Source of the DNA: Gavia stellata
Taxonomy: Eukaryota > Chordata > Aves > Gaviiformes > Gaviidae
Direction of reading: 5' to 3'
DNA: 64,000 nucleotides
NCBI RefSeq assembly: GCF_030936135.1
Contig: NW_026777096.1
Coordinates: forward strand, 124,001 to 188,000
The position numbers were made by a program, and so were the translations under genes. The notes beneath the pieces were generated by a model. The model was not told where the DNA came from. It worked only from the letters and a program-made list of their open reading frames with translations, and searched no databases. Positions 18,010 through 29,900 of the stretch are shown here, piece by piece. Numbering within the stretch: the stretch's first letter is position 1; each line of letters begins with the position of its first letter.

Positions 18010-18965
18010 TGCCACACGCGTGTGCGGAGGGCTGGACACGCATGGGACATGCGTGTGCACAACTGGCACACGCGTGGGACATGCGTGGAGGGCTGGGACA
18101 CACAGGAACATGTGTGTGCAGAGGGCTGGGACACACATGGGACACGTGTAGAGGGCTGGGACATGTGTGGGATGTGTGTGCAGAGGGCTGAGACCCATGG
18201 GGACACATGTATAGAGAGCAGGGACACACATGGGACACGTGTGTGCAGAGGGCTGGGACACATGGGGAGACATGTGTAGAGAGCTAGGACACGTGTAGAG
18301 GGCTGGGACACACATGGGACACATGCAGAGGTCTGGGACATGTGGGATGTGTGTGCAGAGGGCTGGGACATGCATGGGACACGTGTGCAGCGAGCTGGGA
18401 CACACAGGGACTCATGTGCAGAGCTGGGACATGTGTGGGACATGTGTAGAACGCTGGGACATGTGGGGACACACATGTGCAGAGGGCTGGACATACATGG
18501 GATATGCGTGCACCCAGCCAGGACGCACGGGGGATATGGGTGTGCAGAGGGCTGGGACACACATGGGACATGTGTGCACGGGATCAGGACATACATGTGG
18601 AGAGCAGCATGTATGGAACATACATGTGCAGAGGGCCAGGATACATGTGGGACGTGTGTGTGCAGAGGGCTGGGACACATGTGCAGAGGGCAAGGACACA
18701 CAGGGCACATACATGTGCAGAGGGGTGAGACACATGTGCATGGCCAGGATGCACAGGACACACGTGTGGAAGGCTGGGACACATGTGTGCAACATCAGGA
18801 CACACAGGGAACACACATGTACAGGGCCATGACACAGAGGGGACACATGTGCAGGGGGCTTGAACAGCCCAGCACATGTGTGTGGAAGGCTGGGGCACAT
18901 GTGTGTGGAAGGCTGGGGCACATGTGTGACATGTGTAGAGGCCCAGGACACACGTGTGTGACACA
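18010..18965. repeat. TG-rich minisatellite between CAPN1 and SPDYC
   Basis: Some thirty or more degenerate copies of a unit around GGGCTGGGACACACATGGGA and TGTGTGCAGA, with variable length (roughly 20-50 bases). Overlapping Cys/His/Met-rich frames on both strands come from the repeat. Confidence 0.93.
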
Positions 18966-19121
18966 CATGTGGCCGCTGCCATCCCTACCTGAGCCCACAG
19001 GATCGGTCCCTGCGCCCTCACCTCCTGAGCTCTGGGGGGAGAGAAATGGCACCATGTTGGGGGGGGGGCAGCCCCCCATCACCCCATTTCCCCCCCAAAC
19101 CACAAAAAAAAGCACTTTTGT

Positions 19122-19576
19122 TTTTTAATACTTCATGTTGCCCATTTCCCCCTCATTTTGCATGAAAACGGGGAGGCGGGGAGGGTGCCGGGGGGGGTCT
19201 CGGTGCCACAGCACCACCAGGAGGGCATCACCCCCACCCTGCACAAGCCTCAGCCTGGAGGGAGAGAGATGAGTTTTGGGGCTAAAAATGTGAAAAAAGT
19301 ATCAGGCAAGGGGTAGAAAACAAGCGACTTTGGGCAAATTTTATCAATTAGGGTTATAAATAAGGGGGAAACGGGACAAAAATGGGACAAATAACCAAAA
19401 ATCACTAGTTTGCACTGTAGAAAAGAGCAGTTCAGCCCCGCGGCAAGCAAAGGTGGATTTTGAGTTAAAACACCCCAATATCGGCTTCGCTGCGAGCGAG
19501 CGACGAAAAAAAGAAGTGCGCTCAGGGCGTGGCCCGGCCCCAATTTCGGCCGATTTCAGCCCAAATTCTGGAGGAC
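19122..19576 (-). other. Likely SPDYC 3' UTR
   Basis: Sequence after the SPDYC stop codon; the minus strand has ATTAAA near 19122-19127. The UTR end is inferred from this weak signal only. Confidence 0.4.
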
Positions 19577-21718
19577 TCAGTGGGTTTTGGCGTAACGGGG
19601 GAGCAGGGCCACGCTCCGCCGGCGGCGCGGCCGCAGGATGAAGACGTCCCGCGCCCAGGCCGCCGCATCTTCCTCCTCCTCCTCCTCCTCGCGGGCGGGC
19701 GCGGGCAGGGTGCGGGCGGGGGGGCAGGCGCAGCGCAGGCAGGTGGGGGGGCGGGAGCCCCCCGGGCCCCTGCCCTGGGGGCGGGTGGCCCCGCTGTGGT
19801 GGGGGGGCCGCTCCCGCAGCCAGGCCCAGTGCGAGGGCTCCGTCGCCATCACCTGCCGGGAGGGGCCGCCGGTCAAAAACCCCGCTCTGCCTTGGGGTCA
19901 AACCACGCATTTTGGGGGCTAAGACCCCCGGCAGCATTTTGGGGGGGGTCAACACCCCCCAGCAGCATTGGGGGGGGGCTAAAAAACACCCACCACTTTT
20001 TTTGGTGTGGGGGGGCTAAAAAGCACCAGCCCCCCCCATTTTTGGGGGGGCTAACACACTGGGCCCCCCCAGTGTTTTTGGGGGGGGCTTAAAACACCCC
20101 CACAGCATTTGGGGGAGGCTAAAAATCACCATCCCCCCGGTACTGGGGGGGCACTTAAACACCCCTCCCCACCCATTTTGGGGGGGACAGCTTTAAAGCC
20201 CCAAACACCCCCCAGAATTTTTTTCAGGGGTAAGAAATCCCCACGTTTTTGGGGCTAAAACCACCCTAGTATTGGGGGGGGGCTCAAAACAACCCCCACA
20301 GCATTTTGGGGGGTGCTTAAAACCCATTGCCTTTTTGGGACTTAAAATCCCCACAATTTTGGGGCTAAACCGCTGCATTTTGGGGCTAAAAAGCACCGTG
20401 GTTCCACAGCCAAGCTGGTGTTAAATACGGGTGCGAGTATCTGGCAGCAGCTGGTGCAATGGGGGGGTCCACCGCCACCCCCCTCCTGCCAGGGGGTGCA
20501 ACTTGCCTGACCCCAAAACCTCACTAATTAACCTTAAAAAAAAAAGGAATTTTCAGAAAAACTCAAGGCATTTTTCAGCAGGGAAAGCGGCAGCAGATGG
20601 CAAACCCACCATAAAAATTCAGATTTCATTTCTTTTCTGATTCTCCCCACATTTGGGGGTCTTTAAGGATTTTTTTTGGGGGGGTGGGGTTCTCTAATGG
20701 GTTTGGTTTTTTTGGAGGGTGAGATTAAGGGATTTTGGGTGTTTTGGCGGGTGCGGCACCAACCTCCTCGCAGCAGTGCCGGCTGACAGCCGCCCGGTAG
20801 CTCATCCGGGCCCAGAGACGGTCGCGACGCTGGAGGAACCGGGGGAAGAGCCGGCGCCAGCGGTGGCCCAGCGCCCAGGGGAAGATCCGGTACTTGTGCT
20901 CCTCCTCGTCCTCCTCCATGTCATTCGCCAGGTACCTGCAGGGGAAAAAAAATGAGGTGAATTCAGGGGATTTTGGGCAATTCAGCAGGAGGAGATAATG
21001 GGATACGGATGAGGCAGCTTGGGGATCTCCGTGACGGCTTGGGTTTGGGGTTTAACCCCCTTTTGGGGAGATTCAATGGCATCATTAGAGCCCCCCGCTT
21101 CATTAACGAGCAGGGGGCTTCATTAGAGCCCCCACTTCATTAACGAGGTCATCTCAGGGTACATACAGGGCAGTGAAGAGGTTGATGCGGGTGTACTCGC
21201 TTGTGGGCAGGCCGGCACGCTTGAAATACGTCAGCACCATTGCCAGCAGGTACTGGGAAACAAGGAAAAAACCAGCAATTTTAGGCAAAAGAAAGCTGAA
21301 TTCAGGCAAAAAAGGTATTTTCTTAAAAATAATGAAACTGTGTTTTTTGAAAGACTAACCTTATCGGAAACCCTGCAGCAAACATCCGTCGACAGGAACT
21401 CCTGCACCACCTTGTCTTCTTGAAAAGGAGAAAAAGTTACCACGTAAGAGTAATTTTGGGGGAAAAACCTCCTGGTTTGGGGTTTTTTAATAGCGCGAGG
21501 AATTTGTTTTCCCCTGTTTTTATAGGATTTCAGTGGTTTTGCGGCTGTTAACTCTTACCCAGCAGGCTGAAGAAGGCTTCTCGCTCCTGGCGGTGCAGGT
21601 GGAGGCTCCGGGAGATGCTGGCAGGGTTGGGGGGCTGCCCGCCAGCCCCCCAAGTCTGGGTGCTGCTGGGTGGGGGTCTCTCGCTGCCCAGGGGGGCTGG
21701 TGAGGAGGGGGGCTTCAT
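19577..21718 (-). CDS. SPDYC: Speedy/RINGO cell-cycle regulator, SPDYC orthologue by position
   Basis: Speedy/RINGO proteins bind and activate CDK1/CDK2 without a cyclin. Five coding exons give 250 residues: 21559-21718, 21360-21418, 21167-21252, 20764-20935, 19577-19852. The Speedy/RINGO core runs from about residue 45 ([25 protein letters not shown]) through [52 protein letters not shown] and [16 protein letters not shown], then [11 protein letters not shown]. The tail is Arg/Pro-rich with a run of glutamates. Paralogue choice rests on position between SYVN1 and CAPN1, where human SPDYC lies; the domain alone fits SPDYA as well. The ATG at 21718 is the first Met after a good acceptor (exon from about 21736). 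Confidence 0.9.
19935..20400. repeat. Degenerate G-run minisatellite in SPDYC intron
   Basis: Ten or more loose copies of a unit of about 30-45 bases, GGGGGGGCTAAAAACACCCC with an ATTTT element, in the last SPDYC intron. Confidence 0.75.
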
Positions 21719-21774
21719 GGAGGCGGGGGGGCTGGCCTGGGGGAGAGCGGGATGGTGGGGGAATGGCCCAAACC

Positions 21775-22340
21775 CCCCCCCCAAACCAGAGCGAGCCTTT
21801 AACCCCCACAAAAACAGACCACACCTTTAACCTCCAAAAGTCCCAAGCCCCCCCAAAACAGACCAGCCACCCCAATCCCCCTAAAAAGACCAAAAACCCC
21901 AAAGCCCCCTAAAATCAGACCAACCCTTTAACCCCCCAAATGCCCCAAAGAACAGACCAACTGCCCCAAGCCCTCCCAAGAAACACAGACAGCCAAAGCC
22001 CCCCAAAACCAGACCAACCCTTTAACCCCCAACAGCCCAACCATTCAAACACCCCAAGGCCCCCCAAAACAAACCCTTTAACCCCCCCAAAAAACAGACC
22101 AACCCTTTAACACCCCAAAAGAGCCCAAAGCCCCCCAAACTTGATCAATTCAAGCACTCCAAATCCCCCCAAGAACAGACCGACCATTCAAAAACCACAA
22201 CCCCCCCCAAAACATCCTAGACAAACCCCCCAAAACTGACCAAGCACACCAGACCTCCACCAAAAAGCTCCAAATCCCCCCCCAAAACCAAATGAACCAT
22301 TCGAACACCCCAAATCCCCCCAAAACCAGACCCCTCATTC
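21775..22340. repeat. C-rich degenerate repeat in SPDYC intron 1
   Basis: Loose copies of a 25-40 base unit around CAGACCAACCCTTTAACCCC. Low complexity, no coding signal. Confidence 0.75.
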
Positions 22341-24590
22341 AAGCCAAATGACACAAAAGCGAAATCGCGAGCTGCTTCTCACACCCCAACACAAAATGTA
22401 GTTTCTAAAGAGCTCATTTTACCCAAAACTTGCTTTTTTCAGCAGTTTTGAGCATCAGGCACTGCTGGTTTTACCCACACCATCATCCCCGATCAAGGCA
22501 GGGTCATTAGCAAGCGATAACGAAGCAGGGCAGCCCCTCTGCACCCCAGCTTGCTCCTTGTACCATCCCAACCGCTGTGCCAAAACCCACCATTTTAAGG
22601 CCCTGGATCCTTTTTCAGCCACTTCCAAGCTCTGACTGCAAAGATTTAGGGTTTTAGGTTTGTTTCTTTAAAAAAAATCACGAGTAATTGTGGCTGAGGT
22701 GAATATGTAAATCAGCTGCTATGGGCTTTTTGCAGAATAACGAGGGCTTCATCCGCAGGGAAGCCTCAGGTTGGGAGTAACCAGGCTGACCTGATTCTCT
22801 CCACCTATTTCCTATTTTAAGTAACTAATTCTAGGGCAAAAAACTAGGTATAAGACAAAAAACACCTCACATTTCAATAAACTCATGTTTAACTCATTCT
22901 TATTCCCCTGTGCCACAGGAATGGTGCAGAAATTCCCTCCTCCAGCCCCATACCAGAGTGAAATAAAAAGCTGTCCGGTTTCCCCACAAAAAAAATATTA
23001 AATTTCCTTTTAAATTTAATTTTTCTTAAATTAATATTTTCTAGTAAGATTTAGGGTGCTGAATTTTGCCTTCTGCTGCCAAAACACCGCGCTGAGCCCT
23101 GCTGATCTCAAACAACCCCCACTTAAAGCAGCATCTCAACACGCTGCGCTCACACCTCAACTTCCTTGCTCCCCTCTATTTATCAATTTGGGATTTTTTT
23201 TCCCCCAATATTTCGTCACTTTTTATATTATTTAAGCAGCTGCGTGAAGAGAAGGGAGTTTGAGAGCCGCCTGCTCTGTACCTTGCAGGAGGAGGAAAAG
23301 ACACAGAGAGCATCCAGCCGAAATCTTGCCATCAGCCCCAAGCGATACTCTTTGAAAAGCCCTGAAACACCTCAAAACCCACCTGCTGGGAAAACTAAAC
23401 CTGCAGTTGATAAAAAAGGACCTTTTTTAATTAAAAAAACCCTAGTACTCCTGGTTTAGAATCCAAGCTGCTTTGAAGGGGTTGGAGATGGGGGAGCAGC
23501 AGCTGAGCTGCCCCCAAATAGATATTCCTTGGTTAAAATAAAAGCTACCTGGTTAAAATAAAAGCTATTTTAACCATGGGAGTGCCAGTCTCAGGGATTT
23601 GAAGGATTTTTTTTATACCTGCTGTGGGGTCAGATGTTGAAAAGGGTAAAAAAGCCCAATAAATAAAGCAATTTATAGGGTTAGAGTAGCTCAGTCAGAG
23701 GAATAATAAAAATAATAATAAAACCAACAGATTTACCCCCAGAAAATTAAAACCACCCTTATCTTCAATAAAAAGTCAAAAACCACTTTGGTTTTGCAGG
23801 GTTTATTACTACTCCCCAGCACTCAACCTCAAACAAACTCGCACCACAGGGGACATGTCTCACCCCCACAGCTGCTCAACAACCACCCTGAAAACTATTG
23901 AGAAAAAAATGAAATCCTTTACTTATTTCTTATTTCAGGAGACTTCAGTAGGATTACCATCACCCAGCTGTCAAGGCATGGCTTGTCACCTCCTCAGGAC
24001 ATGAAGACATTGTGGTGGTTTCCTCAAAAACCACCCCAAATTATAAAAAAAAAAAGAGCATTCTTACTCCCATATATAATACAGGGTGCTGTTCAAAACA
24101 GTTTATTTTTGCTCAGGGGCATCAAAAAATGGCTTCAATGAGAGAAGAGGGATATAATTCTCCCCTCTCTCCCTCCTCAGAGGATTTTCCAAGCAAATAG
24201 AACACTTAAAGGGCTGCACCTGCCTCCTCTCCTTTGATTCCAAGGCAGGATTAAAAGGACACAGTACACAGGGACAGCAAAGCCCTCACAGCTTGAAATC
24301 CCCACTCCATATCCCCTTGAAAGCTCTCTTCCTTCACCACAGTGGATATGAGGCACCATGCCATACTATTCCCTCACATATCAAGAAGAAAAGGGAAAAT
24401 AAAAGGATTTACAGGGTTGCTTTCACCTCACAGCACCAAGGCACAGTCTCCTGTCAGCAAACAGGGTGGAAGGGAGCAAGTTTACCTCATAGCGTCCCCT
24501 TTTTCCCCTCAGAAATGGAGGAAGGCGGAGAAATCACCTCAGGGAGCAAAGACGACACCTCGCTGCCCCCAACCACTTTTCCCGCCCTTT
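22341..24590. other. SPDYC intron 1, unique AT-richer sequence
   Basis: Apart from short A/T runs and an ATAATAA-rich patch near 23700, nothing stands out. No exon, RNA gene or known transposon is recognisable. It is the most AT-rich long stretch of the window. Confidence 0.5.
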
Positions 24591-24599
24591 TCCCCTCAC

Positions 24600-24652
24600 C
24601 TGAGCAGAGCGCGAAGAAGGGCGGCGCGTGCGACGCAGGGGAGGAGCCAAAT
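24600..24652 (-). other. SPDYC: Probable SPDYC non-coding first exon
   Basis: The minus strand has a donor at 24600 (CTCAG then GTGAGG) about 50 bases downstream of the start expected from the TATA box at 24680-24686. It would splice to the acceptor near 21737, just before the ATG exon. This exon is inferred from signals only. Confidence 0.5.
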
Positions 24653-24679
24653 TGACCCCGCCCCCTGGCGGGCGTCGTC

Positions 24680-24686
24680 TTTTATA
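24680..24686 (-). promoter_or_regulatory. TATA box of SPDYC promoter
   Basis: TATAAAA on the minus strand, with CCAAT boxes in either orientation at about 24709 and 24810. It marks the left side of the divergent SPDYC-SYVN1 control region. Confidence 0.6.
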
Positions 24687-24689
24687 GGC

Positions 24690-25659
24690 AGTGCGCCCAC
24701 GATGCCAGCCAATCAGAACGCGGAGAAGGAAGAGGCCGTCTCCGCCTCTCCCCGCCGTCACCCACCGCTGCCTGTCAAAGTCGGGAAGGCGGGACGGTGG
24801 GCCGCGCTAGCCAATCACAGGGGGGAATCAGCAGAGGAGATGTCGCTGATAGGCTGGGCTCGGTGACGGGGGGCAAGTGTGAAGGGTGGGTTGGAGGCAG
24901 AGCGTGCGTTACCCCCCGCGAGGCCGGGTGAGGGAATTGGGGGTTTTCTGAGGAAAATAGGGGCGGGAAAAGGGATGTGAAGTACCTAGAGGGGACACAA
25001 ACCCGTGGAATGTAACGTGAGGTATGAAAAAGGGGTAAAAAAAGGCAAATCTGGCCCAATTTGGGTCTCCCCGGGTGGCTGAGGGGGACTGGGGCCTTAC
25101 CGCCAGCCCTCTAGGTGGGGGACTGGGGGCTATTCCCCCCCCAGGGCCGCGCTGGGAGGAGAGCGAGGAGGGCTGAGGCCGAGCGCAACTCATCGCCGCC
25201 TGCCGCCCCTGCCCTAGCAACAGCCGCTGATTAAGCGGCACCCCACGGGGTATTTTTCTGATTGGCCGAGCACCGCGGGGACTGGCCAATGAGAGCGAGA
25301 CACGGGACCCTTGGCGTTCCCGCCCACCCAAGCGCCGGCTGCGGAGCGGCTCGGGCCTTACCAAGTGCGGGCGTGGGGGGGGAGCCCAGCGAGTTTGGGG
25401 GGTTCGTGGCCCCCCCACGCCGCGCGTGGGAGGCAGGCGGGGAAGGGGAACCCTCAGCATCTCCCTCGAGAGGAGCTGTTACGGGGGAGCGGGGAGGGGG
25501 GGAGCAGCGGGGAAGTGACCCCCCTGGATCCCCCCCCCGGGCAGCGGGTGGTGCAGCCCGGGCGGAAGTGAGGTGTCGCGCGCTGAGGCGTTTCCGGTGG
25601 GGGAGCGGTCTGAAGTGGGGGGGGGGGTGCGGCGGTGGCGGCGGCGGGGCTCGATCCGA
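24690..25659. promoter_or_regulatory. Divergent SPDYC-SYVN1 promoter and CpG island
   Basis: CpG-rich region between the SPDYC TATA box and the likely SYVN1 first-exon donor (CCGA then GTGAGT, exon end 25659). CCAAT-type boxes sit near 25261 and 25286. The one at 25286-25304 nearly fits the ER stress element, CCAAT-N9-CCACG, with one mismatch (ACACG). Confidence 0.6.
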
Positions 25660-25759
25660 GTGAGTGTGGGGGGGCGACGACGACACCGGGGCCTGAGGGA
25701 GGGGGAAGCACCGGGGGGGCTTAGGGGGGAGCCGGAACGAAAGGGGGGGCTGGGGGGAC

Positions 25760-26640
25760 GTGGGAGGTGTGGTGACATGTTGGGCCCCTGGTGGAGTAGG
25801 GGACGTGAGGGGAGGGGGGCGCGGATATGGGGGTGTACCTGAGGGGATGGGGGGGAACAGGGACGGGGGGGGCACCTGGAGGGCTGGGGGGGGTACAGGG
25901 ACATGGGGGGCACCTGGAGGGTGGGGGTATGCTAGGGGAGACTTGGAGGGATATGCGGTATTGGGGGCACTTAGAGGGGAAGGGGTTTGGGGGGGCACTT
26001 GGGGACGGGGTGGGGGGCCACAGGTGACTTGAGAGAGGAACGGGGACATGGGGACAATTAGGGGAACTGGGGACATAGGGGCATGAAAGTTGGGGACTGA
26101 GGGTGGACCGGGCACGGTGAGGCTGGGACGTGGGGGGGTCGTTAGGGGACAGCTTGAGGGGTAGGGGACATGATGGGGGGGGGACGTGTGGGGCACCTGG
26201 AGGTCTGGGACATGGAGGTGGGGACGTTGGGGGCACCTGGGGGGGGTGTGAGGGGGGACACGGAGGGTTGGGGCCTGTAGTGGGGCAGAGCGTGGGGTCT
26301 GTGGTGTGAGGGGGGATAGGGAATGTGAGGGTGGGTGTAGGGGCACCAAGCGGGGCAGGGGGGTGTCCAGGGAAGTTGGGGGGGGACGACACAAGAGGAG
26401 GGGTGGACTGACTGTCAGCTGAGGGGGTGGGAGTGGGGAGGGGGACATGGGGCTGGGGGAGGAGGGGGGGACATGGGGGGGTGGACAGAGACGACAGAGG
26501 GTGTGGCCCCCACTGCAGGGAGGGAGAGGGCCGGGGGACAAGGAGGTGGGAAGAGATGGGGACAGGGACAAGGAGGTGGCATTTGGGGACATGGGAGAAG
26601 GGCCGTGGGGACGCGGCAGCTGGTGACGCTGAGTATGTAG
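25760..26640. repeat. G-rich degenerate repeat in SYVN1 intron 1
   Basis: Loose repeats around GGGGACATGGGGG and CACCTGGAGG. The complementary strand gives a 475-codon Pro/Ser-rich open frame with no domain, which I treat as a by-product of composition. Confidence 0.75.
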
Positions 26641-26954
26641 GACACGGGCTGGTGGCACTGCTGGAAGTGTTTTTGGGGCAGAAAAGCTCCTTTTGAAGCC
26701 GCGCGTTTTTGCTACCTGCAGGAATCGTTAGCGGGTTAAAAGGAATCAACCCATTGGTGACATTGTTAGTTTTAGGGTCTTGTTTTCCTGTTGGCATCAG
26801 AAATCACCCTAAAAAGGGGTTTGACCGCCTCCCAAAGATGTGAGGGCAGCCTTTTAATCCTCAGTTTTATGCTAAACAGTGGGGGTTTTTTTAGCGAAAA
26901 TCCCTTTTTTGGCATGATTTGATGGTTTTTAATCTGGCAGGCCAAGCCGGGGAG

Positions 26955-29900
26955 ATGCTCTGCACGGCGGTGGTGATGGCGGGGAGCCTGGCGCTGACGA
27001 CGGCGGTGGTGGCTCACGCCTATTACCTGAAGCACCAGTTCTATCCCACCGTGGTTTATCTCACCAAATCCAGCCCCAGCATGGCCGTAAGTACCCAGTT
27101 CATTAATTAGCGGTGGGTAATTAATCTGCACGAGTGGAGATGGGGTGGAAATGAGCCTCCCAGCTTGCACAGCAGCTTCATGGTGCAGCACAGGGGGTGG
27201 GAGCTCTCATCACGGATCACTTCTGCTTTCGGCAACGAAACGGGTCGTTTTCCGTTTAACGGGTCGTTTTCCGTTTAACGGTGCTTTACTGAAAACTCTG
27301 GGGACCCCCTGCGGAGAGCGAGGGCCTGCGCTGAGAGCTGCTGCAGTGCCAATCGGTGCATGGGGAGGGTGGGAAGACGCTGCTGCTGCCTCCTCCTGCC
27401 TGCGCAGGAGCTCTCAGGCAGCCCTGAAATGGGGTTGGGGCCGAGCCGTTACCCGATCGCTGTCTCCTCCATCCCCTGGGACCCAAATTCGCGGTGCCAA
27501 ACCCTCCCCTGCATCCGGTTGTCACTGAAACGAGTTTTGGCTGCGCCACGGCTTCTTCCCCGTCACCTCCTTCCCCTCCCCATTTTTCCCCCGCAGGTTC
27601 TCTACATCCAGGCCTTCGTGTTGGTTTTTCTCCTGGGTAAATTTATGGGCAAGGTGTTTTTCGGGCAGCTGCGGGCAGCGGAGATGGAGGTGAGTGACGG
27701 CGGGGAATGGTTTAAATTTGGCGCCGGGGATGGGCAGATCTGTTGCTGGCAATGGAGGCGTCATCGGTGCTGTTGCGGGGGTTAAAGCCCACAGGGACGT
27801 GCAGATACTGAGGGGTTTTGGGGGTATTTTGAACCCTGAGAGGCCTTTGATGCCATTTGGGAGGACATTTCCAACCCTGAGAGGCCTTTGGTGCCATTTG
27901 GGGGGGGGGGTTGAACCTCAAGAGGCCTTTGGTGCCATTTTGGGGGGGATTTTGAACCTCGAGAGTCCTTTGGTTCTGTTTTGGGGGGGGATTTTGAATG
28001 CTGGGAGGCTTTTAGCACCATTTGGGGGTGGATTTTGAACCCTAAGAGACCGTGGGCACCATTTTGGATTCATAAATGGGGGGCGAAGGGTGGGGGGAAG
28101 CCCTCCCACACCCCTCACCGCCTCCCCGTCTCCCACAGCACCTACTCGAGCGGTCTTGGTACGCTGTGACGGAGACCTGCCTGGCCTTCACCGTCTTCAG
28201 GGACGACTTCAGCCCTCGCTTCGTCGCCCTCTTCACCCTCCTCCTCTTCCTCAAATGCTTCCACTGGTTGGCTGAAGATCGGGTGGACTTTGTGAGTGCC
28301 GGGTGGCGAGAAGACGGGAGTAAAAAAGCCTTTTTTGGGAAAACCTCAACCTTTTCTTCACCTCTTTTGCAGATGGAAAGGAGCCCCAACATCTCCTGGC
28401 TCTTCCACTTCCGTATCGTCTGTGAGTATCTTGCTTTTCTCCACCCTGGACCGGATCCTGCCCGGCTGCAGGCGCTTTGCCATTTGGCACGTTGCCGGCA
28501 GCTGGTCAGGAAAGATAATTTTGGCAACGTGTTTGCATACGACCGGGGAAGAACCTGGTGCAGCCGAGCGTGCGACCATCGGCGCTTGATAAACCTTATC
28601 AGGGCAGGCTCTTTAACGAGGGAGCGTTAATGGGGCTGCAGAGGAAGTGAGATGGGGTTGTTGGAGGTTAAATGAGCTCTGGCTTTGCCACATAGGAAAA
28701 ATACGAGGCCAGATCCACGGCAAAATATATTCCTGCTTCCGGAGAAGGGAATTTAGGGACATAAAAATCGTCTTTGGAAGGAATTGGGGGGATTTGGTGA
28801 GACACGAGGACACAAGATGTGGCTTGAAGCAGAGGGGCTTCAAACGAGTTAGCCTCATTACCAGGACACATTAATTCAGCCCTTCGTTAGCACAGAGCTG
28901 TTTAGCCCTGCCCTGGGACCGATGCTCCTTAAGGGCCCTGCTCTTCCAGTGGGATACGTTTCGGGGTGTGACCTTCACAGCCTTAGTTTTTGGGGGGTCT
29001 CCCCCCACCTCGAGGCTCGTTATCTCCTTTCCTCATTGTCCCCTCATCCTGATTTCTTTCCCCCGCCGCAGCCCTGATGTTCCTCCTGGGAATCCTGGAT
29101 TTCCTCTTCGTTAACCACGCGTACCACAGCATCCTCACGCGAGGAGCCTCTGTCCAGCTTGTCTTTGGCTTCGAGGTAGGAGATGGCTTCCCCTTGGGGA
29201 CAGACAAACCTCCGCGTCCATCTCCGGGACAGACAAACGGCTCCTCGCCTGAGTCCTCACGCCCTACCGCACTCTTCCTCCTCGCAGTACGCCATCCTCA
29301 TGACCATGGTCCTCACCATCTTCATCAAGTACGTCCTGCACTCCATCGACCTGCAGAATGAGAACCCTTGGGACAGCAAAGCTGTCTACATGCTGTACAC
29401 GGAGCTTTTCACGGGTACGTTGTCCTCTTTTCCCCCCTTTTTCTTCTCACCCCACTCAATTTTGGGATCTGGGGGAGCTTTTCCATCTGCCCGTGGCCTG
29501 ATAAATCTTGATACATTGTTATGAAGCTTAATTAACTATTGATCAACAAGGACACGAAGTCTAGGTGGTGCTCAGCAGCACCTGAGGGTCTGATCCATCT
29601 TCATTAATGGCCTGGCTGACAGGGCAGAGTGTTCCCTCGGCTGCGTTGCCGGTGACACCAAACCAGGAAGAGTTGGCTGATGCACCACAGGGTCACACCA
29701 CCATCCAGAGGGACCTTTTCCAGCTGGAGAAATGGTCCAAGAAGAACCTCGCGAGGTTCATCGAAGGGATGGGCCAAGTCTGACAACCCCTGGCACGAGT
29801 ATACGCTGGGCCATGGTTCAACTGAGGGTTCTGGTGGACACCAGGTTGAGCAGAAGCCAACAACGAAGGCCAGCGGTGTCCTGGGAGGGGTCACCAGCAG

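Noticed and set aside
18989-19035. Exon-like piece on minus (CCCCCCAG acceptor, CTCAG then GTAGGG donor)
   Set aside because: It could be a CAPN1 5' UTR exon, but there is no frame, promoter or further support.
17389-19128. Long overlapping Cys/His/Met-rich frames on both strands
   Set aside because: Produced by the TG-rich minisatellite at 18010-18965. Repeats also differ in length, unlike a zinc-finger array.
25231-26658. 475-codon minus-strand Pro/Ser-rich open frame
   Set aside because: It covers the SYVN1 CpG island and a G-rich repeat. Composition alone explains it; no domain, splice signal or conserved block.
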